A stretch of 64,000 nt of DNA from an uncultured Flavobacterium sp. (GTDB lineage Bacteria > Bacteroidota > Bacteroidia > Flavobacteriales > Flavobacteriaceae). This document shows, piece after piece, positions 1 to 9,038 of this stretch (position 1 is its first letter; every line of letters starts with the position of its first letter). The notes beneath the pieces were generated by a model. It had not been told where the DNA came from, did not search any database, and was given only the letters and a program-made list of their open reading frames with translations. A program made the position numbers and the translations under genes. The DNA is taken from NCBI GenBank assembly GCA_943912855.1, contig CALTVC010000009.1:105567-169566 (forward strand), written 5' to 3'.

Positions 1-2
1 AC

Positions 3-1406
3 TACTCTGAAGTTTTACCGCGCGAAGTAAGCATACAGTCAAAATTCAGCCGAAACATTGTACTTAATACCCCTGTGGTATCTGCTGCTATGGATACCGT
101 TACCGAAAGCGATATGGCTATTGCCATGGCACGTGAAGGTGGTATAGGTGTACTACACAAAAATATGACCATAGAACAGCAGGCTGCCCACGTTCGTAAA
201 GTAAAAAGGGCGGAAAGCGGTCTTATCATAGACCCGGTTACGCTTGCACTTACCGCTACGGTTAAGGATGCTAAAGCTGCCATGCGTGAGTACGGCATAG
301 GCGGTATTCCTGTGGTAGATGATAACGGTAGCCTTAAAGGTATTGTTACCAATCGCGACCTTCGTTTCGAGAAAAACTTTGCGCGACCTATAACAGAGGT
401 AATGACTTCTGAAAACCTTGTTACTGCACCAGAGGGTACTACCCTTGATGTAGCCGAGGAAATCCTTCAAAACCATAAAATTGAGAAACTTCCGGTTGTA
501 AATGCCGACAACAAACTTGTTGGTCTTATTACCTTTAGGGATATTACCCAGGTAAGCAAAAAGCCGGTTGCCAATAAAGATAAATTCGGACGCCTTCGTG
601 TGGCTGCCGCCCTTGGTGTTACTGCCGATGCCGTAACCCGTGCTGAAGCGCTTGTAGCTGCCGGTGTAGACGCGGTAGTTATAGACACTGCTCACGGACA
701 TACAAAAGGTGTGGTAAAAGTACTTCAGGAGGTTAAAGCCAAGTTCCCTGAGCTGGATGTAGTGGTGGGTAACATTGCTACTGCCGAAGCTGCACAATAT
801 CTTGTAGCTGCCGGAGCCGATGCTGTTAAAGTAGGTATTGGCCCTGGTTCTATCTGTACTACACGTGTTGTAGCAGGTGTAGGCTTTCCTCAGTTTAGCG
901 CGGTGCTTGAAGTAGCTGCTGCCATAAAAGGTAGTGGCGTTCCGGTTATTGCCGACGGTGGTATCCGTTATACAGGTGATATCCCTAAAGCACTTGCTGC
1001 CGGAGCCGACTGTGTAATGCTGGGTTCACTGCTTGCAGGTACTAAAGAATCACCGGGTGAGACTATCATCTTTGAAGGACGTAAATTTAAATCGTACCGT
1101 GGTATGGGTTCTGTAGAGGCCATGCAGGAAGGTAGTAAAGACCGTTACTTCCAGGATGTGGAAGACGATATTAAAAAACTGGTTCCGGAAGGTATCGTAG
1201 GTCGTGTACCATATAAAGGCGAGTTATTTGAAAGCATGCTTCAGTTTGTAGGCGGACTTCGTGCAGGTATGGGCTACTGTGGCGCAGGTGATATTAAAAC
1301 CCTACAGGAAACATCTCGTTTCGTACGTCTTACCTCTAGCGGTATTGCCGAGAGCCACCCACATAACGTAACCATTACTAAAGAAGCTCCTAATTATTCA
1401 AGGTAA
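3..1406 (+). CDS. guaB: IMP dehydrogenase, 5' end outside window
   Basis: Oxidises IMP to XMP with NAD+, the committed step of guanine nucleotide synthesis in the cytoplasm. The reading frame is open from base 3, so the true start lies upstream; 467 codons are visible against about 490 in the family, so only about 20 N-terminal residues are missing. Visible landmarks are the paired CBS domains in the first third (around bases 230-570), the catalytic loop GPGSICTTR with its cysteine codon at 855-857, the GGIRYTGDI phosphate-binding segment, and the flap motif YRGMGS. The gene ends in a strong hairpin that separates it from the convergent acetyltransferase gene. Identity is certain; only the start is unseen. 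Confidence 0.97.
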   Translation, partial: YSEVLPREVSIQSKFSRNIVLNTPVVSAAMDTVTESDMAIAMAREGGIGVLHKNMTIEQQAAHVRKVKRAESGLIIDPVTLALTATVKDAKAAMREYGIGGIPVVDDNGSLKGIVTNRDLRFEKNFARPITEVMTSENLVTAPEGTTLDVAEEILQNHKIEKLPVVNADNKLVGLITFRDITQVSKKPVANKDKFGRLRVAAALGVTADAVTRAEALVAAGVDAVVIDTAHGHTKGVVKVLQEVKAKFPELDVVVGNIATAEAAQYLVAAGADAVKVGIGPGSICTTRVVAGVGFPQFSAVLEVAAAIKGSGVPVIADGGIRYTGDIPKALAAGADCVMLGSLLAGTKESPGETIIFEGRKFKSYRGMGSVEAMQEGSKDRYFQDVEDDIKKLVPEGIVGRVPYKGELFESMLQFVGGLRAGMGYCGAGDIKTLQETSRFVRLTSSGIAESHPHNVTITKEAPNYSR

Positions 1407-1419
1407 TTCTAAGATATGT

Positions 1420-1459
1420 ATACTAAAAACGCCCACTGAAAAGTGGGCGTTTTTAGTAT
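1420..1459. terminator. Bidirectional terminator between guaB and the acetyltransferase gene
   Basis: A near-perfect inverted repeat (arm ACTAAAAACGCCCACT, 3-base loop GAA) with an A run on one side and a T run on the other. It lies between two convergent genes and can serve both. Confidence 0.9.
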
Positions 1460-1477
1460 TGTAAAAGCACGAAGTAA

Positions 1478-2611
1478 CTAAGATTCTATGCGACTCAGTG
1501 GCTTCATATACGTGCAGCGTCTTTTATGGATAACCGAATCAAAACTCTTAAACAGGTTATGTACGGCATTATTTTCATCTAGCTCTGGCGTGCGGATACA
1601 GCGCTTAACACCAAGTTTTGAAATGGCTTTATAGTTTTCAGAAAACAGTATGGCGTGTATGCCTTTGTTCTGGTACTCAGGTAAAATCCCGATGAGGTAA
1701 AACGCCACGGCTTCCATCTTGTTTTTTGCTTTAAGCAAATGGTACCACCCAAATGGTAATAATGAACCGTTAGCCTTTTTCAGAGCCGGTGCAAAATCAG
1801 GCATCATGATACTAAAGGCAACCATTTTACCTTTCTCATTCAGTACAAATTTTATAAGTCCGGGATTTATCAGCCCTATGTATTTGTTTTTAAAGTATGC
1901 CTTTTGTTTTTCAGTTACCGCTACAAACGATGCCAGTTTGGCATAAGCAGCGTTAAAAACGTCAAACATCTCATCTACATACGGCATAATGTCTTTAGAT
2001 GATGTAAAGCTCAGCGCACGTACGCTGTAACGTTTCTGTACCATTTCGCTACCGCGTTGCAGGGTAGGGCCATCTATGTTTTCTATCGGGAAGTAGCCTT
2101 CTATGTATTCTTTTTCCTTTACAAAGCCAAGTTGTAGCAGGTGGTCTATGTAGTACGGATGGTTATACCAGCTTATGGCTGTGCCTATCTGGTCGTAACC
2201 TAAGGTAAGAAACCCCGCTTTGTCCAGGTTGCTAAAACCCAGTGGACCTTCCATGTGTTCCAGGTCGTTTTCTCTGCCTATTTCGGCAACTTTATTCAGG
2301 AGGGCTTTGGTAACCTCAATCTCGTCTATCATATCCAGCCACCCGAAACGCATTTTGCTTTTCCCTTGTTCTTTAACTTCCTGCCAGTTTATTATGGCTG
2401 CTATTTTTCCTACAGCTGTACCATTTTTATACGCCATAAAAAAACGGGCTTCGGCAGTATCAAAAGCAGGATTTTTGGTTTTATCAAAGGTTTCCAGCTC
2501 ATCACTTACCAACGGCGGAATCCAGTACGGATTGTCTTTGTATAATGTAAATGAAAACTTTATGAACTCTTTAAGCTCACTTTTTGTAATAACTTCTTTT
2601 ATGCTAATCAT
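1478..2611 (-). CDS. GNAT-like N-acetyltransferase family protein (377 aa)
   Basis: A 377-residue soluble protein with no signal peptide. The C-terminal half carries a GNAT-like segment (AVAFYLIGILPEYQNKGIHA) resembling the acetyl-CoA-binding beta4-alpha3 pyrophosphate loop. The N-terminal part (DNPYWIPPL, LEHMEGPLGFSNLDK) matches a family of large Bacteroidota proteins usually annotated as N-acetyltransferase-like. The substrate is unknown. The start lies 1 bp from the stop of the upstream outer membrane protein gene (2613-3635), so the two are surely cotranscribed and probably translationally coupled. An envelope-related role is an inference from that pairing only. Confidence 0.75.
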   Translation of the reverse strand: MISIKEVITKSELKEFIKFSFTLYKDNPYWIPPLVSDELETFDKTKNPAFDTAEARFFMAYKNGTAVGKIAAIINWQEVKEQGKSKMRFGWLDMIDEIEVTKALLNKVAEIGRENDLEHMEGPLGFSNLDKAGFLTLGYDQIGTAISWYNHPYYIDHLLQLGFVKEKEYIEGYFPIENIDGPTLQRGSEMVQKRYSVRALSFTSSKDIMPYVDEMFDVFNAAYAKLASFVAVTEKQKAYFKNKYIGLINPGLIKFVLNEKGKMVAFSIMMPDFAPALKKANGSLLPFGWYHLLKAKNKMEAVAFYLIGILPEYQNKGIHAILFSENYKAISKLGVKRCIRTPELDENNAVHNLFKSFDSVIHKRRCTYMKPLSRIES

Positions 2612-2612
2612 G

Positions 2613-3635
2613 TTATCGTCCTCCTGAAGGATCTGTAGCAGGGTCTCCCGCCGGTTCTATTGGTGATTCCTGAAGTGCTTTTCTGCGGGCTTCACGATCT
2701 TTTTTACGTTTGTCCTTCTCTTTTTGCTCTTTTTCTTTCTGTTTGTTCATCTCGTCCTCACGGTCACCTTTACCCGGCATAAGTATGTCTTTATAGTCGG
2801 CATTAAAACGCCATGAAACGCCAACACCAGCATAAGCTATGGTTGGTGTATTTTTAAAATTTGCAGAGATAGAAGCGTCAAACTGAAGGTTTTCCCAAGA
2901 GAGGTAAGCGGCTCCCGTGCGTACAATGGCATCGGCATAGTAATCGCTTTTAAGTGCCTGGTATTCTAAAAATCCCGACCAGTGTTTGTTAAATCCTCGG
3001 GTTACCGTTGTAATCCATCCGGTAGTTGGGTATGGCGTATTCGCCTTGTCTATCAGGAAGTTGTTTACCCAAACCCATGAATTGAAATGGTGTTGCAGTA
3101 TAACCATTCCTTTAAAACTGGTTTTGTCTTCCGGGAATGAGAACTGGGTTGAGTTAAAAACATTAAGCCCGGCATATACGCCCACGGCAGGTATTAATGT
3201 ACGCCATTTAAAACGTCGGTTAGCCCACCAGCTTTTAATGTCCTGTTTTGGCCTGTAGTTTTTATCAGGGTCATATACCATGTATTTAGCACCTACATTA
3301 AAGCGGGTAATCCCGGTTCTAAACTCATCGTATATGGTATGTTCATAATAATCGGCGCGGTACTGCATGTCTACCACAAATTCCAGTTGCTCTACAAAGG
3401 CGCCATATCTAAGCGTAAGGTCGGCAAAACCGCCTTTAGCTTCCTTACGCATTAGTTCGTGTTTTTCGTAAATGCCGTTCAGGCCGGCCTCTACCTGGAA
3501 AATAGTCTTACCTACTGCAAAGGCACCCATAGACTGCCCCGGGCGGTTAGAATTTATTTCCTCAGTATACTGCGCATTCATGGTAGTGCAAAATGCCAAA
3601 AAGGCAGAAAGGCACATAAAGTTTTTAAGCTTCAT
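2613..3635 (-). CDS. Outer membrane beta-barrel protein, MetA/phenol-pathway transporter-like (340 aa)
   Basis: Signal peptide at residues 1-21 (MKLKNFMCLSAFLAFCTTMNA), then a barrel rich in alternating aromatic strands. The opening EEINSNRPGQSMGAFAVGK is typical of the transporter family related to the MetA pathway of phenol degradation, whose true substrates are mostly unknown. Residues from about 292 to the end form an unusual highly charged tail of Lys, Glu and Arg repeats followed by Pro-rich sequence, which probably lies outside the barrel. It is the first gene of a two-gene unit with the acetyltransferase at 1478. A good promoter is visible at 3661-3689. Confidence 0.7.
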   Translation of the reverse strand: MKLKNFMCLSAFLAFCTTMNAQYTEEINSNRPGQSMGAFAVGKTIFQVEAGLNGIYEKHELMRKEAKGGFADLTLRYGAFVEQLEFVVDMQYRADYYEHTIYDEFRTGITRFNVGAKYMVYDPDKNYRPKQDIKSWWANRRFKWRTLIPAVGVYAGLNVFNSTQFSFPEDKTSFKGMVILQHHFNSWVWVNNFLIDKANTPYPTTGWITTVTRGFNKHWSGFLEYQALKSDYYADAIVRTGAAYLSWENLQFDASISANFKNTPTIAYAGVGVSWRFNADYKDILMPGKGDREDEMNKQKEKEQKEKDKRKKDREARRKALQESPIEPAGDPATDPSGGR

Positions 3636-3660
3636 TAGTTTGGCCTGTTTATTGTTCGTT

Positions 3661-3689
3661 CAAACTTAGGTTTTTCAAAAGTATAACAA
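3661..3689 (-). promoter_or_regulatory. Promoter of the outer membrane protein/acetyltransferase unit
   Basis: Read on the minus strand: TTG (3687-3689), 18 bp, then TAAGTTTG (3661-3668), an exact match to the Bacteroidota TAnnTTTG -7 element. The start codon is 26 bp downstream. Confidence 0.7.
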
Positions 3690-3761
3690 TTATTATTATT
3701 TTAAGAAGTACGATTTACTTTTAAGCGGGTCAATACGTACTTTTACAAAAATTTTAGCATT

Positions 3762-4046
3762 ATGGAAACAGCATCGGTACCGGGTTTGGTTAAAGCCATT
3801 TTTACCATCATAGTCATATATTACATAGCAAAGTTTTTAATGAAGCTTTTTTTGCCCGTAATGGCACAACAAGTGGTAAGGAAAGCGCAGGAAAATATGG
3901 AAAACCAGCGCAGGTTTTATGAAGAACAACAAAGGAGCCAAAGCTATAACCAGCAACAACATAACAACAATAATAGCCAGCAACAACAAAAGCCTAAAGA
4001 CAAGCCTGTAGTAGGAGAGTACATAGATTTTGAGGAACTGGACTAA
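3762..4046 (+). CDS. DUF4834 family membrane protein (94 aa)
   Basis: A small protein with one N-terminal transmembrane helix (about residues 8-33, VKAIFTIIVIYYIAKFLMKL), an amphipathic charged stretch, a low-complexity Gln/Asn-rich linker (about 56-77), and a conserved acidic C-terminus VGEYIDFEELD. This is the layout of DUF4834, a short single-pass family common in Flavobacteriia with no known function. It stands alone, with its own terminator just after the stop. A TACTTTTA box at 3738-3745, one base off the -7 consensus, is a plausible promoter element. Confidence 0.85.
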   Translation: METASVPGLVKAIFTIIVIYYIAKFLMKLFLPVMAQQVVRKAQENMENQRRFYEEQQRSQSYNQQQHNNNNSQQQQKPKDKPVVGEYIDFEELD

Positions 4047-4057
4047 AAGCATTAATG

Positions 4058-4086
4058 AATCCCGGTAGTTTACTGCCGGGATTTTT
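4058..4086 (+). terminator. Terminator of the DUF4834 gene
   Basis: Stem AATCCCGG/CCGGGATT, extendable by a G-U pair, followed by a T run, 12 bases after the stop codon. Confidence 0.85.
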
Positions 4087-4155
4087 AGTTTTATTAATTA
4101 AGATTAAGATTTCGGATGGAGAAATTTCCGTAATTTTATCTCAAAATTTTTCAAG

Positions 4156-4740
4156 ATGAAAAAAATACTTTTTGCAGCCTGCGGACTGCTTATGTTTGCG
4201 GCTGCTCCTGCACAGGCTCAGGCAAAAAAATCTCCTAAAAAATCACACAAAACCATGGAAACTTCAACAATATACCAGTTTAAGGTAACTGACCTTACCG
4301 GAAATGAATTTGACTTTGCCAAGCTAAAAGGTAAAAAGGTTATTGTGGTTAATACGGCCTCTAAATGTGGTCTTACTCCACAGTACAAAGAGCTTGAGGC
4401 ATTGTACGAAAAATATAAGGATAAAGGACTTGTTATAGTAGGTTTTCCTGCTAATAACTTTGCCGGACAGGAACCAGGTACGAATGCCGAGATTGCAACC
4501 TTCTGCCAGCAGAACTATGGCGTAAGCTTCCCTATGATGGGCAAGATTTCTGTAAAAGGCGATGATAAGGCTCCAATCTATAAATTTCTTACCGAAAAAA
4601 GCAAAAACGGACTTCAGGACAGCGAAGTGGAATGGAATTTCCAGAAGTACCTGATAAACGAAAAAGGTCAGCTTGAAAAAGTGGTGAGCCCTAAAACCCT
4701 GCCGTCTGACGCAGAGATTGTAAACTGGATTAACTCTTAA
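4156..4740 (+). CDS. Glutathione peroxidase-like thiol peroxidase, exported (194 aa)
   Basis: Reduces hydrogen peroxide or organic hydroperoxides, in bacteria most likely with thioredoxin-type donors. A signal peptide occupies residues 1-22 (AAAPAQAQA cleavage region), so the protein should act in the periplasm. Family motifs are NTASKCGLTPQY with the peroxidatic Cys71, GFPANNFAGQEPG with the catalytic Gln105, a second cysteine at 117 (probable resolving Cys) and WNFQKYL. A Lys-rich linker lies between the signal peptide and the domain; a second Met at residue 34 would give a cytoplasmic form, but the signal peptide looks genuine. An unusual hairpin repeat separates it from menD. Confidence 0.92.
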   Translation: MKKILFAACGLLMFAAAPAQAQAKKSPKKSHKTMETSTIYQFKVTDLTGNEFDFAKLKGKKVIVVNTASKCGLTPQYKELEALYEKYKDKGLVIVGFPANNFAGQEPGTNAEIATFCQQNYGVSFPMMGKISVKGDDKAPIYKFLTEKSKNGLQDSEVEWNFQKYLINEKGQLEKVVSPKTLPSDAEIVNWINS

Positions 4741-4753
4741 AGAGGGTTTAAAT

Positions 4754-4818
4754 GTTTATGGTTTGTGGTTTTTTGTTCTGAACCCTGAACCCTGAACCAT
4801 AAACCACAAACTATAAAC
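4754..4818. repeat. Long intergenic inverted repeat with AACCCTG tandem in the loop
   Basis: Left arm 4754-4771 (GTTTATGGTTTGTGGTTT) and right arm 4801-4818 (AAACCACAAACTATAAAC) pair with one mismatch over 18 bp. The loop contains a short tandem repeat of GAACCCT. The element fills the gap between the peroxidase and menD and ends 5 bp before the menD start codon. It has no T run after the stem, so it is not a classical terminator. Confidence 0.8.
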
Positions 4819-4823
4819 TTAAA

Positions 4824-6482
4824 ATGACTTACCCTAAAATACCTTTGGCGCAAAGCATAATACAAATATGCCAGGCCAAAGGGGTGACTGATATCGTAAT
4901 TTCTCCGGGGTCGCGAAATGCGCCTCTTACCATAGGCTTCGCTTCGAATCCTGATTTTAAATGTTACAGCATTGCAGACGAACGTGTAGCTGCATTCTTT
5001 GGGCTTGGGCTCGCACAGCAAAAACATAAACCTGTTGCGCTTGTGTGCACATCGGGTTCGGCATTGCTTAATTACTATCCTGCAATAGCGGAGGCTTTCT
5101 ATAGCCAGATTCCGCTAATTGTAATTTCTGCCGACAGACCAGCCGAAAAAATAGATATAGGCGATGGACAAACCATTCGCCAGCAAAACGTGTACGATAA
5201 CCACATTTTGTTTAGCGCCAATCTGCTTGCTGAGGCTTCACCCGAAAATGATACACTAATAAACCAGGCGATAGCTGTTGCAAAATACAGCAAAGGCCCG
5301 GTACATATAAACGCTCCTTTTGAAGAGCCACTTTATGAAATGGTTGCTGAACCTTCGGTTCAGGTAGAGGTACAGTTTGTTACTCCGCCTGTATATGAAG
5401 TTACAGAGGATTTGCCTGATTATGCCCAACTTTGGAACAAGGCTAAAAAGAAATTGGTACTTGTAGGAGTTAATGCCCCAAATACTATAGATGCCGAAAT
5501 CATCAACTATTTAGCGGCAGATCCATCGGTAGTGGTAATGACAGAAACTACGAGTAACCTGCATCATGATACGTTTCTTAATAGTATAGATACTATCATT
5601 ACGCCGTTTACCCCGCAGGATTTTGAAGACTGGAAACCCGAAGTACTCCTTACTTTTGGAGGTATGGTAGTAAGCAAACGCGTTAAAGCATGGTTACGTA
5701 AGTACAAGCCACAACAGCATTGGCACATAGACCCGTTAAGGGCTTATGATACGTATGGCGCGCTAACGAAGCATTTTACAGTAACGCCAAATATTTTCTT
5801 TTCGTCATTTTTACCGTTGGTTAATCAGGTGGAAAGCAATTACAAGAAAATAGCTACTGAACTTAATGCATTCCGTAAGGTTAAGCACGATGCGTATCAG
5901 GAAAAGATACCGTTTTCAGACCATAAAGCATTTGGGCATATTTTTCCGTCGTTACCAGATGATAGTCAGTTGCAGATAAGTAACAGCTCGGCCATACGTT
6001 ATGCCCAGCTTTTTGATATAAAGGCTTCGGTTGAGGTATTTTGTAACCGCGGTACCAGTGGCATAGACGGTAGTACTAGTACAGCGGTGGGAGCAGCGGT
6101 AGCCAGTGGAAAACAAACCGTAATGCTTACCGGAGATGTAAGCTTTTTATATGATAGTAACGCCTTGTGGAATAATTACATCCCCGAAAGTTTCAGGATT
6201 GTTCTTATAAACAATGCAGGTGGAGGCATTTTCAGGATATTACCCGGACACAATGAAACCCCGGTGTTTAATACCTTTTTTGAGACCACACATAATCTTA
6301 CGGCAGAACACTTGGCTAAGATGTTCGGGTTTGATTACATAACCGCTACAGACGAGGCGTCCTTGTTGGAAGGGCTTGATGGTTTTTATGCCTCATCGGG
6401 CAAGCCTAAAATACTAGAGGTATTTACTCCGATGCGGGAAAACGATAGGATACTGCTACAATACTTTAAAGAACTTACTTAA
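4824..6482 (+). CDS. menD: 2-succinyl-5-enolpyruvyl-6-hydroxy-3-cyclohexene-1-carboxylate synthase
   Basis: A thiamine-diphosphate enzyme that joins isochorismate and 2-oxoglutarate (with decarboxylation) in menaquinone synthesis. The 552-residue length fits the family. The N-terminal SPGSRNAPLTIGF motif, the SADRPAE segment, the LLTFGGMVVSKR central domain and the ThDP-binding region NRGTSGIDGSTSTAVGAA followed by TGDVSFLYDSNALW are all present. No other men gene is in the window. A tetraloop terminator follows the stop codon directly, so this is the last gene of its unit. Confidence 0.97.
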   Translation: MTYPKIPLAQSIIQICQAKGVTDIVISPGSRNAPLTIGFASNPDFKCYSIADERVAAFFGLGLAQQKHKPVALVCTSGSALLNYYPAIAEAFYSQIPLIVISADRPAEKIDIGDGQTIRQQNVYDNHILFSANLLAEASPENDTLINQAIAVAKYSKGPVHINAPFEEPLYEMVAEPSVQVEVQFVTPPVYEVTEDLPDYAQLWNKAKKKLVLVGVNAPNTIDAEIINYLAADPSVVVMTETTSNLHHDTFLNSIDTIITPFTPQDFEDWKPEVLLTFGGMVVSKRVKAWLRKYKPQQHWHIDPLRAYDTYGALTKHFTVTPNIFFSSFLPLVNQVESNYKKIATELNAFRKVKHDAYQEKIPFSDHKAFGHIFPSLPDDSQLQISNSSAIRYAQLFDIKASVEVFCNRGTSGIDGSTSTAVGAAVASGKQTVMLTGDVSFLYDSNALWNNYIPESFRIVLINNAGGGIFRILPGHNETPVFNTFFETTHNLTAEHLAKMFGFDYITATDEASLLEGLDGFYASSGKPKILEVFTPMRENDRILLQYFKELT

Positions 6483-6486
6483 TATG

Positions 6487-6511
6487 AACCACGCGAAAGC
6501 GTGGTTTTTTA
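6487..6511 (+). terminator. Terminator of menD
   Basis: Stem AACCACGC/GCGTGGTT closed by a GAAA tetraloop and followed by T6. Confidence 0.92.
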
Positions 6512-6572
6512 TTTAACATTGTGTTGGTTTTGTTTATTTTAAATTTCCAAATTGTTAATGTTTTGGTAACAA

Positions 6573-6600
6573 TTGTTGGTTATAATTAATACTATGTTTG
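6573..6600 (+). promoter_or_regulatory. Promoter of the porin gene
   Basis: TTG at 6573-6575, 17 bp, then TATGTTTG at 6593-6600, an exact TAnnTTTG match. Transcription would start near 6606, so the upstream in-frame Met codons cannot be used. This supports the start at 6657. Confidence 0.75.
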
Positions 6601-6656
6601 CGCAAACTTTACATGGTTGCTTTATGTGGCTGTGTGGGCATAACAACACAACAACA

Positions 6657-7877
6657 ATGAAACATTTTTGCATCGTATTGATGGTATTAATCTGCGGAAG
6701 CGCTTTCGCGCAGATAGACATTAAGCGTACTACAACAAACAACGACCTTAAGCTGGCTACGCTGCCGTATTACAGCTATGGTAAAGGACTGGGGCTTACC
6801 TCTCCCGATAGTCTTTTTCAACTGAACATTCGTTTTCGCATTCAAAACCGGGCTACTTACCTGCAAAATGAGGGAGAAGAAGGTGCCATCGATGGGCAGA
6901 TACGCAGGCTAAGGCTAAGGTTTGACGGTTATGTAGGTAACCCACATTTCTTATATGTGTTGCAACTTTCGTTTGCTCCCGGCGATGTAGGCGAAGTAAA
7001 GGACGGCGAAAACCTTAACATAATACGTGATGCGGCAATTATCTATAGGCCGAACAGGCATTGGAACATAGCATTTGGCCAAACCAAGTTACCGGGTAAC
7101 CGCCAGCGTGTAAACTCATCGGGGGCATTACAGCTTACAGACAGGAGTATAAACAACGCCAAGTTTAACATAGACCGTGATTTTGGTGTACAGGTATACA
7201 ACCTCCACGAGTGGGATGATAAGTTTTCGTATAACTTTAAGTCGGCTATATCAATGGGAGAGGGGCGTAACTCTACAGACCAACCCGATAACGGACTTGC
7301 CTATACCGGTAAGGTAGAGCTATTCCCGCTAGGGGCTTTCAGTAAAGACGGTACTTATTTTGAGGGTGACCTGAAACGTGAGCAAAAACCGAAGTTGTTG
7401 CTTTCGGGCGCATATCAGTACAATGATAAAGGCAGGCGTACCATGGGCCAGCTTGGCGATGACCTTTTTGAAAAACGCGATATGCAGTCAATATTGTTAG
7501 ATGGTATGTTTAAGTACAATGGCTTCGCTTTTATGACAGCTTATATGCAACGAACGTCTAAAAATCCGGTAACCTATAATCCGTTGGATCCTACCGATTT
7601 TAATTATGTATTTACCGGTAAAGGTTTCGACTATCAGGGTAGCTACCTGTTCCCGTCGTGGTATGAGGTAATAGCCCGATACAGCACTCAAACCGTACAC
7701 AAAGATATTCGCCCGTATGCACCGAATACCAAAGAGTACACCCTGGGGCTTACCAAGTACATTTGGGAACATTCCTTTAAACTACAGGGCGAGATAACCA
7801 TGGACGACCTTAAGTACATAGATGGTAGTTCTAAACAAAACTGGTATGTACGTTTCCAGATAGAAATGGGGATATAA
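6657..7877 (+). CDS. Phosphate-selective porin O/P-like outer membrane protein (406 aa)
   Basis: An outer membrane beta-barrel of the OprP/OprO-like family. I chose the ATG at 6657 because it begins a clean signal peptide (MKHFCIVLMVLICGSAFAQ) and lies downstream of the promoter. The mature protein shows RFRIQNRATYLQNEG, QIRRLRLRFDGYVGNPHFLY and a FGQTKLPGNRQRVNSSG segment typical of these porins, and it ends in the aromatic/hydrophobic strand YVRFQIEMGI expected for barrel assembly. No phosphate genes are nearby, so the substrate is unknown. Confidence 0.85.
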   Translation: MKHFCIVLMVLICGSAFAQIDIKRTTTNNDLKLATLPYYSYGKGLGLTSPDSLFQLNIRFRIQNRATYLQNEGEEGAIDGQIRRLRLRFDGYVGNPHFLYVLQLSFAPGDVGEVKDGENLNIIRDAAIIYRPNRHWNIAFGQTKLPGNRQRVNSSGALQLTDRSINNAKFNIDRDFGVQVYNLHEWDDKFSYNFKSAISMGEGRNSTDQPDNGLAYTGKVELFPLGAFSKDGTYFEGDLKREQKPKLLLSGAYQYNDKGRRTMGQLGDDLFEKRDMQSILLDGMFKYNGFAFMTAYMQRTSKNPVTYNPLDPTDFNYVFTGKGFDYQGSYLFPSWYEVIARYSTQTVHKDIRPYAPNTKEYTLGLTKYIWEHSFKLQGEITMDDLKYIDGSSKQNWYVRFQIEMGI

Positions 7878-7937
7878 AATTTCTTATAAATACAACATAA
7901 ATAGTAGTATTTTCGTTAAGCCAAAAACCACCGGCTG

Positions 7938-9038
7938 ATGAAAAAACTACTATTTCTTTTTTTATGTATATCGCTGTATTCGTGCCAAAAAGAGTACCAC
8001 ATACAGCGGTCTTTCTGTTATTGGAAAACCGTAGAATACGGAGGCATTACTTTGGGCAGAGATGCCGATTCCATGCAGGTAAATCACTTGTATATGCGTC
8101 TTTTTGATGTAGACTGGAATCCTTACGCCGCAAAGCCATTGCCTGTAGCTACATCCTGGAGTTTTGCCGATAACTATAACCGTATGGAAATAACTCCAAG
8201 CGTATACATAACAAACAAGGTGGTGCTAAACAGCAGCAGGGAACAACTTATACAACTTGCTCATAACATAGCCAAACGCGTAGACACCATTGTAGCGCAT
8301 ACACGTAAAGATGCAGCCAAAAAAGCAGTGAACCAATATGATTTAGATTCTTGGGATGAAAGGGATGCTTGTATAGCCGAGGAGGAAAAAATATTTGATA
8401 CCCGTATTCATGAAATACTTATAGATTGTGACTGGACACCTAAAAGCAAAGAGAACTACTTCTTTCTGCTTCGTGAAATTAAAAAGGCTTTTCCTAAGTA
8501 TACTATTGCTGCAACCATACGATTGTGGCAATACCGTGATTATGAGTTGGCAGGTATACCACCGGCAGACAGGGGATTGCTCATGTGCTATAATATGGGC
8601 GATATAAAAAAGCGGGAAACCCAAAACTCCATAGCCACAGCAGATGAGTTTAAGAAGTACATAACACACAACGACTACCCACTCAAGCTGGATGTAGCAT
8701 TACCATTATTCAGTTGGATGGTAGCCTTTAGAGATAATAAGCTTCTGGGGATAGTACCGAATGATGTAGACCTTAATAGCAAATACCTTAAAAAATCAGA
8801 TGATACCCACTACCGTTTTGTGGAGGATGTGGTAATAGGCGAAACGTATTACAGGGAAGGCGACGCAATAAGGGTAGAGAAGGTAAGCGATACCGAAATT
8901 AAAAAGATGATAGACATTGTAAAAGACAATGTTGATTTAGAAAATTCGAGAGTTACATTTTTTTCCTGGGACGATAAAATTATAGAAAGCTATGGCACTA
9001 AAACAATTTCCGGTTATTACGCGTTTTTTGGCCGTTAG
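7938..9038 (+). CDS. Uncharacterised lipoprotein, possible TIM-barrel fold (366 aa)
   Basis: A lipoprotein signal is clear: hydrophobic stretch then LYSC with Cys16. I do not recognise the family firmly. Predicted strand-like segments recur with barrel spacing (YMRLFDVDW, TPSVYITNKV, EILIDCDWTP, YTIAATIRLWQY, RGLLMCYNMGD, LDVALPLFSW, RVTFFSWDD). This order, with acidic residues at strand ends, resembles a glycosidase-like beta/alpha barrel of the DUF3142 kind. That is an inference, not a match. The downstream gene starts 47 bp inside this one in another frame, so the two are coupled and probably work together at the cell surface or periplasm. Confidence 0.6.
   Translation: MKKLLFLFLCISLYSCQKEYHIQRSFCYWKTVEYGGITLGRDADSMQVNHLYMRLFDVDWNPYAAKPLPVATSWSFADNYNRMEITPSVYITNKVVLNSSREQLIQLAHNIAKRVDTIVAHTRKDAAKKAVNQYDLDSWDERDACIAEEEKIFDTRIHEILIDCDWTPKSKENYFFLLREIKKAFPKYTIAATIRLWQYRDYELAGIPPADRGLLMCYNMGDIKKRETQNSIATADEFKKYITHNDYPLKLDVALPLFSWMVAFRDNKLLGIVPNDVDLNSKYLKKSDDTHYRFVEDVVIGETYYREGDAIRVEKVSDTEIKKMIDIVKDNVDLENSRVTFFSWDDKIIESYGTKTISGYYAFFGR

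Noticed and set aside
153..797. Long open frame on the minus strand inside guaB (214 codons)
   Set aside because: Fully antisense to the IMP dehydrogenase coding sequence; its translation has no recognisable domain and reflects codon bias of the real gene.
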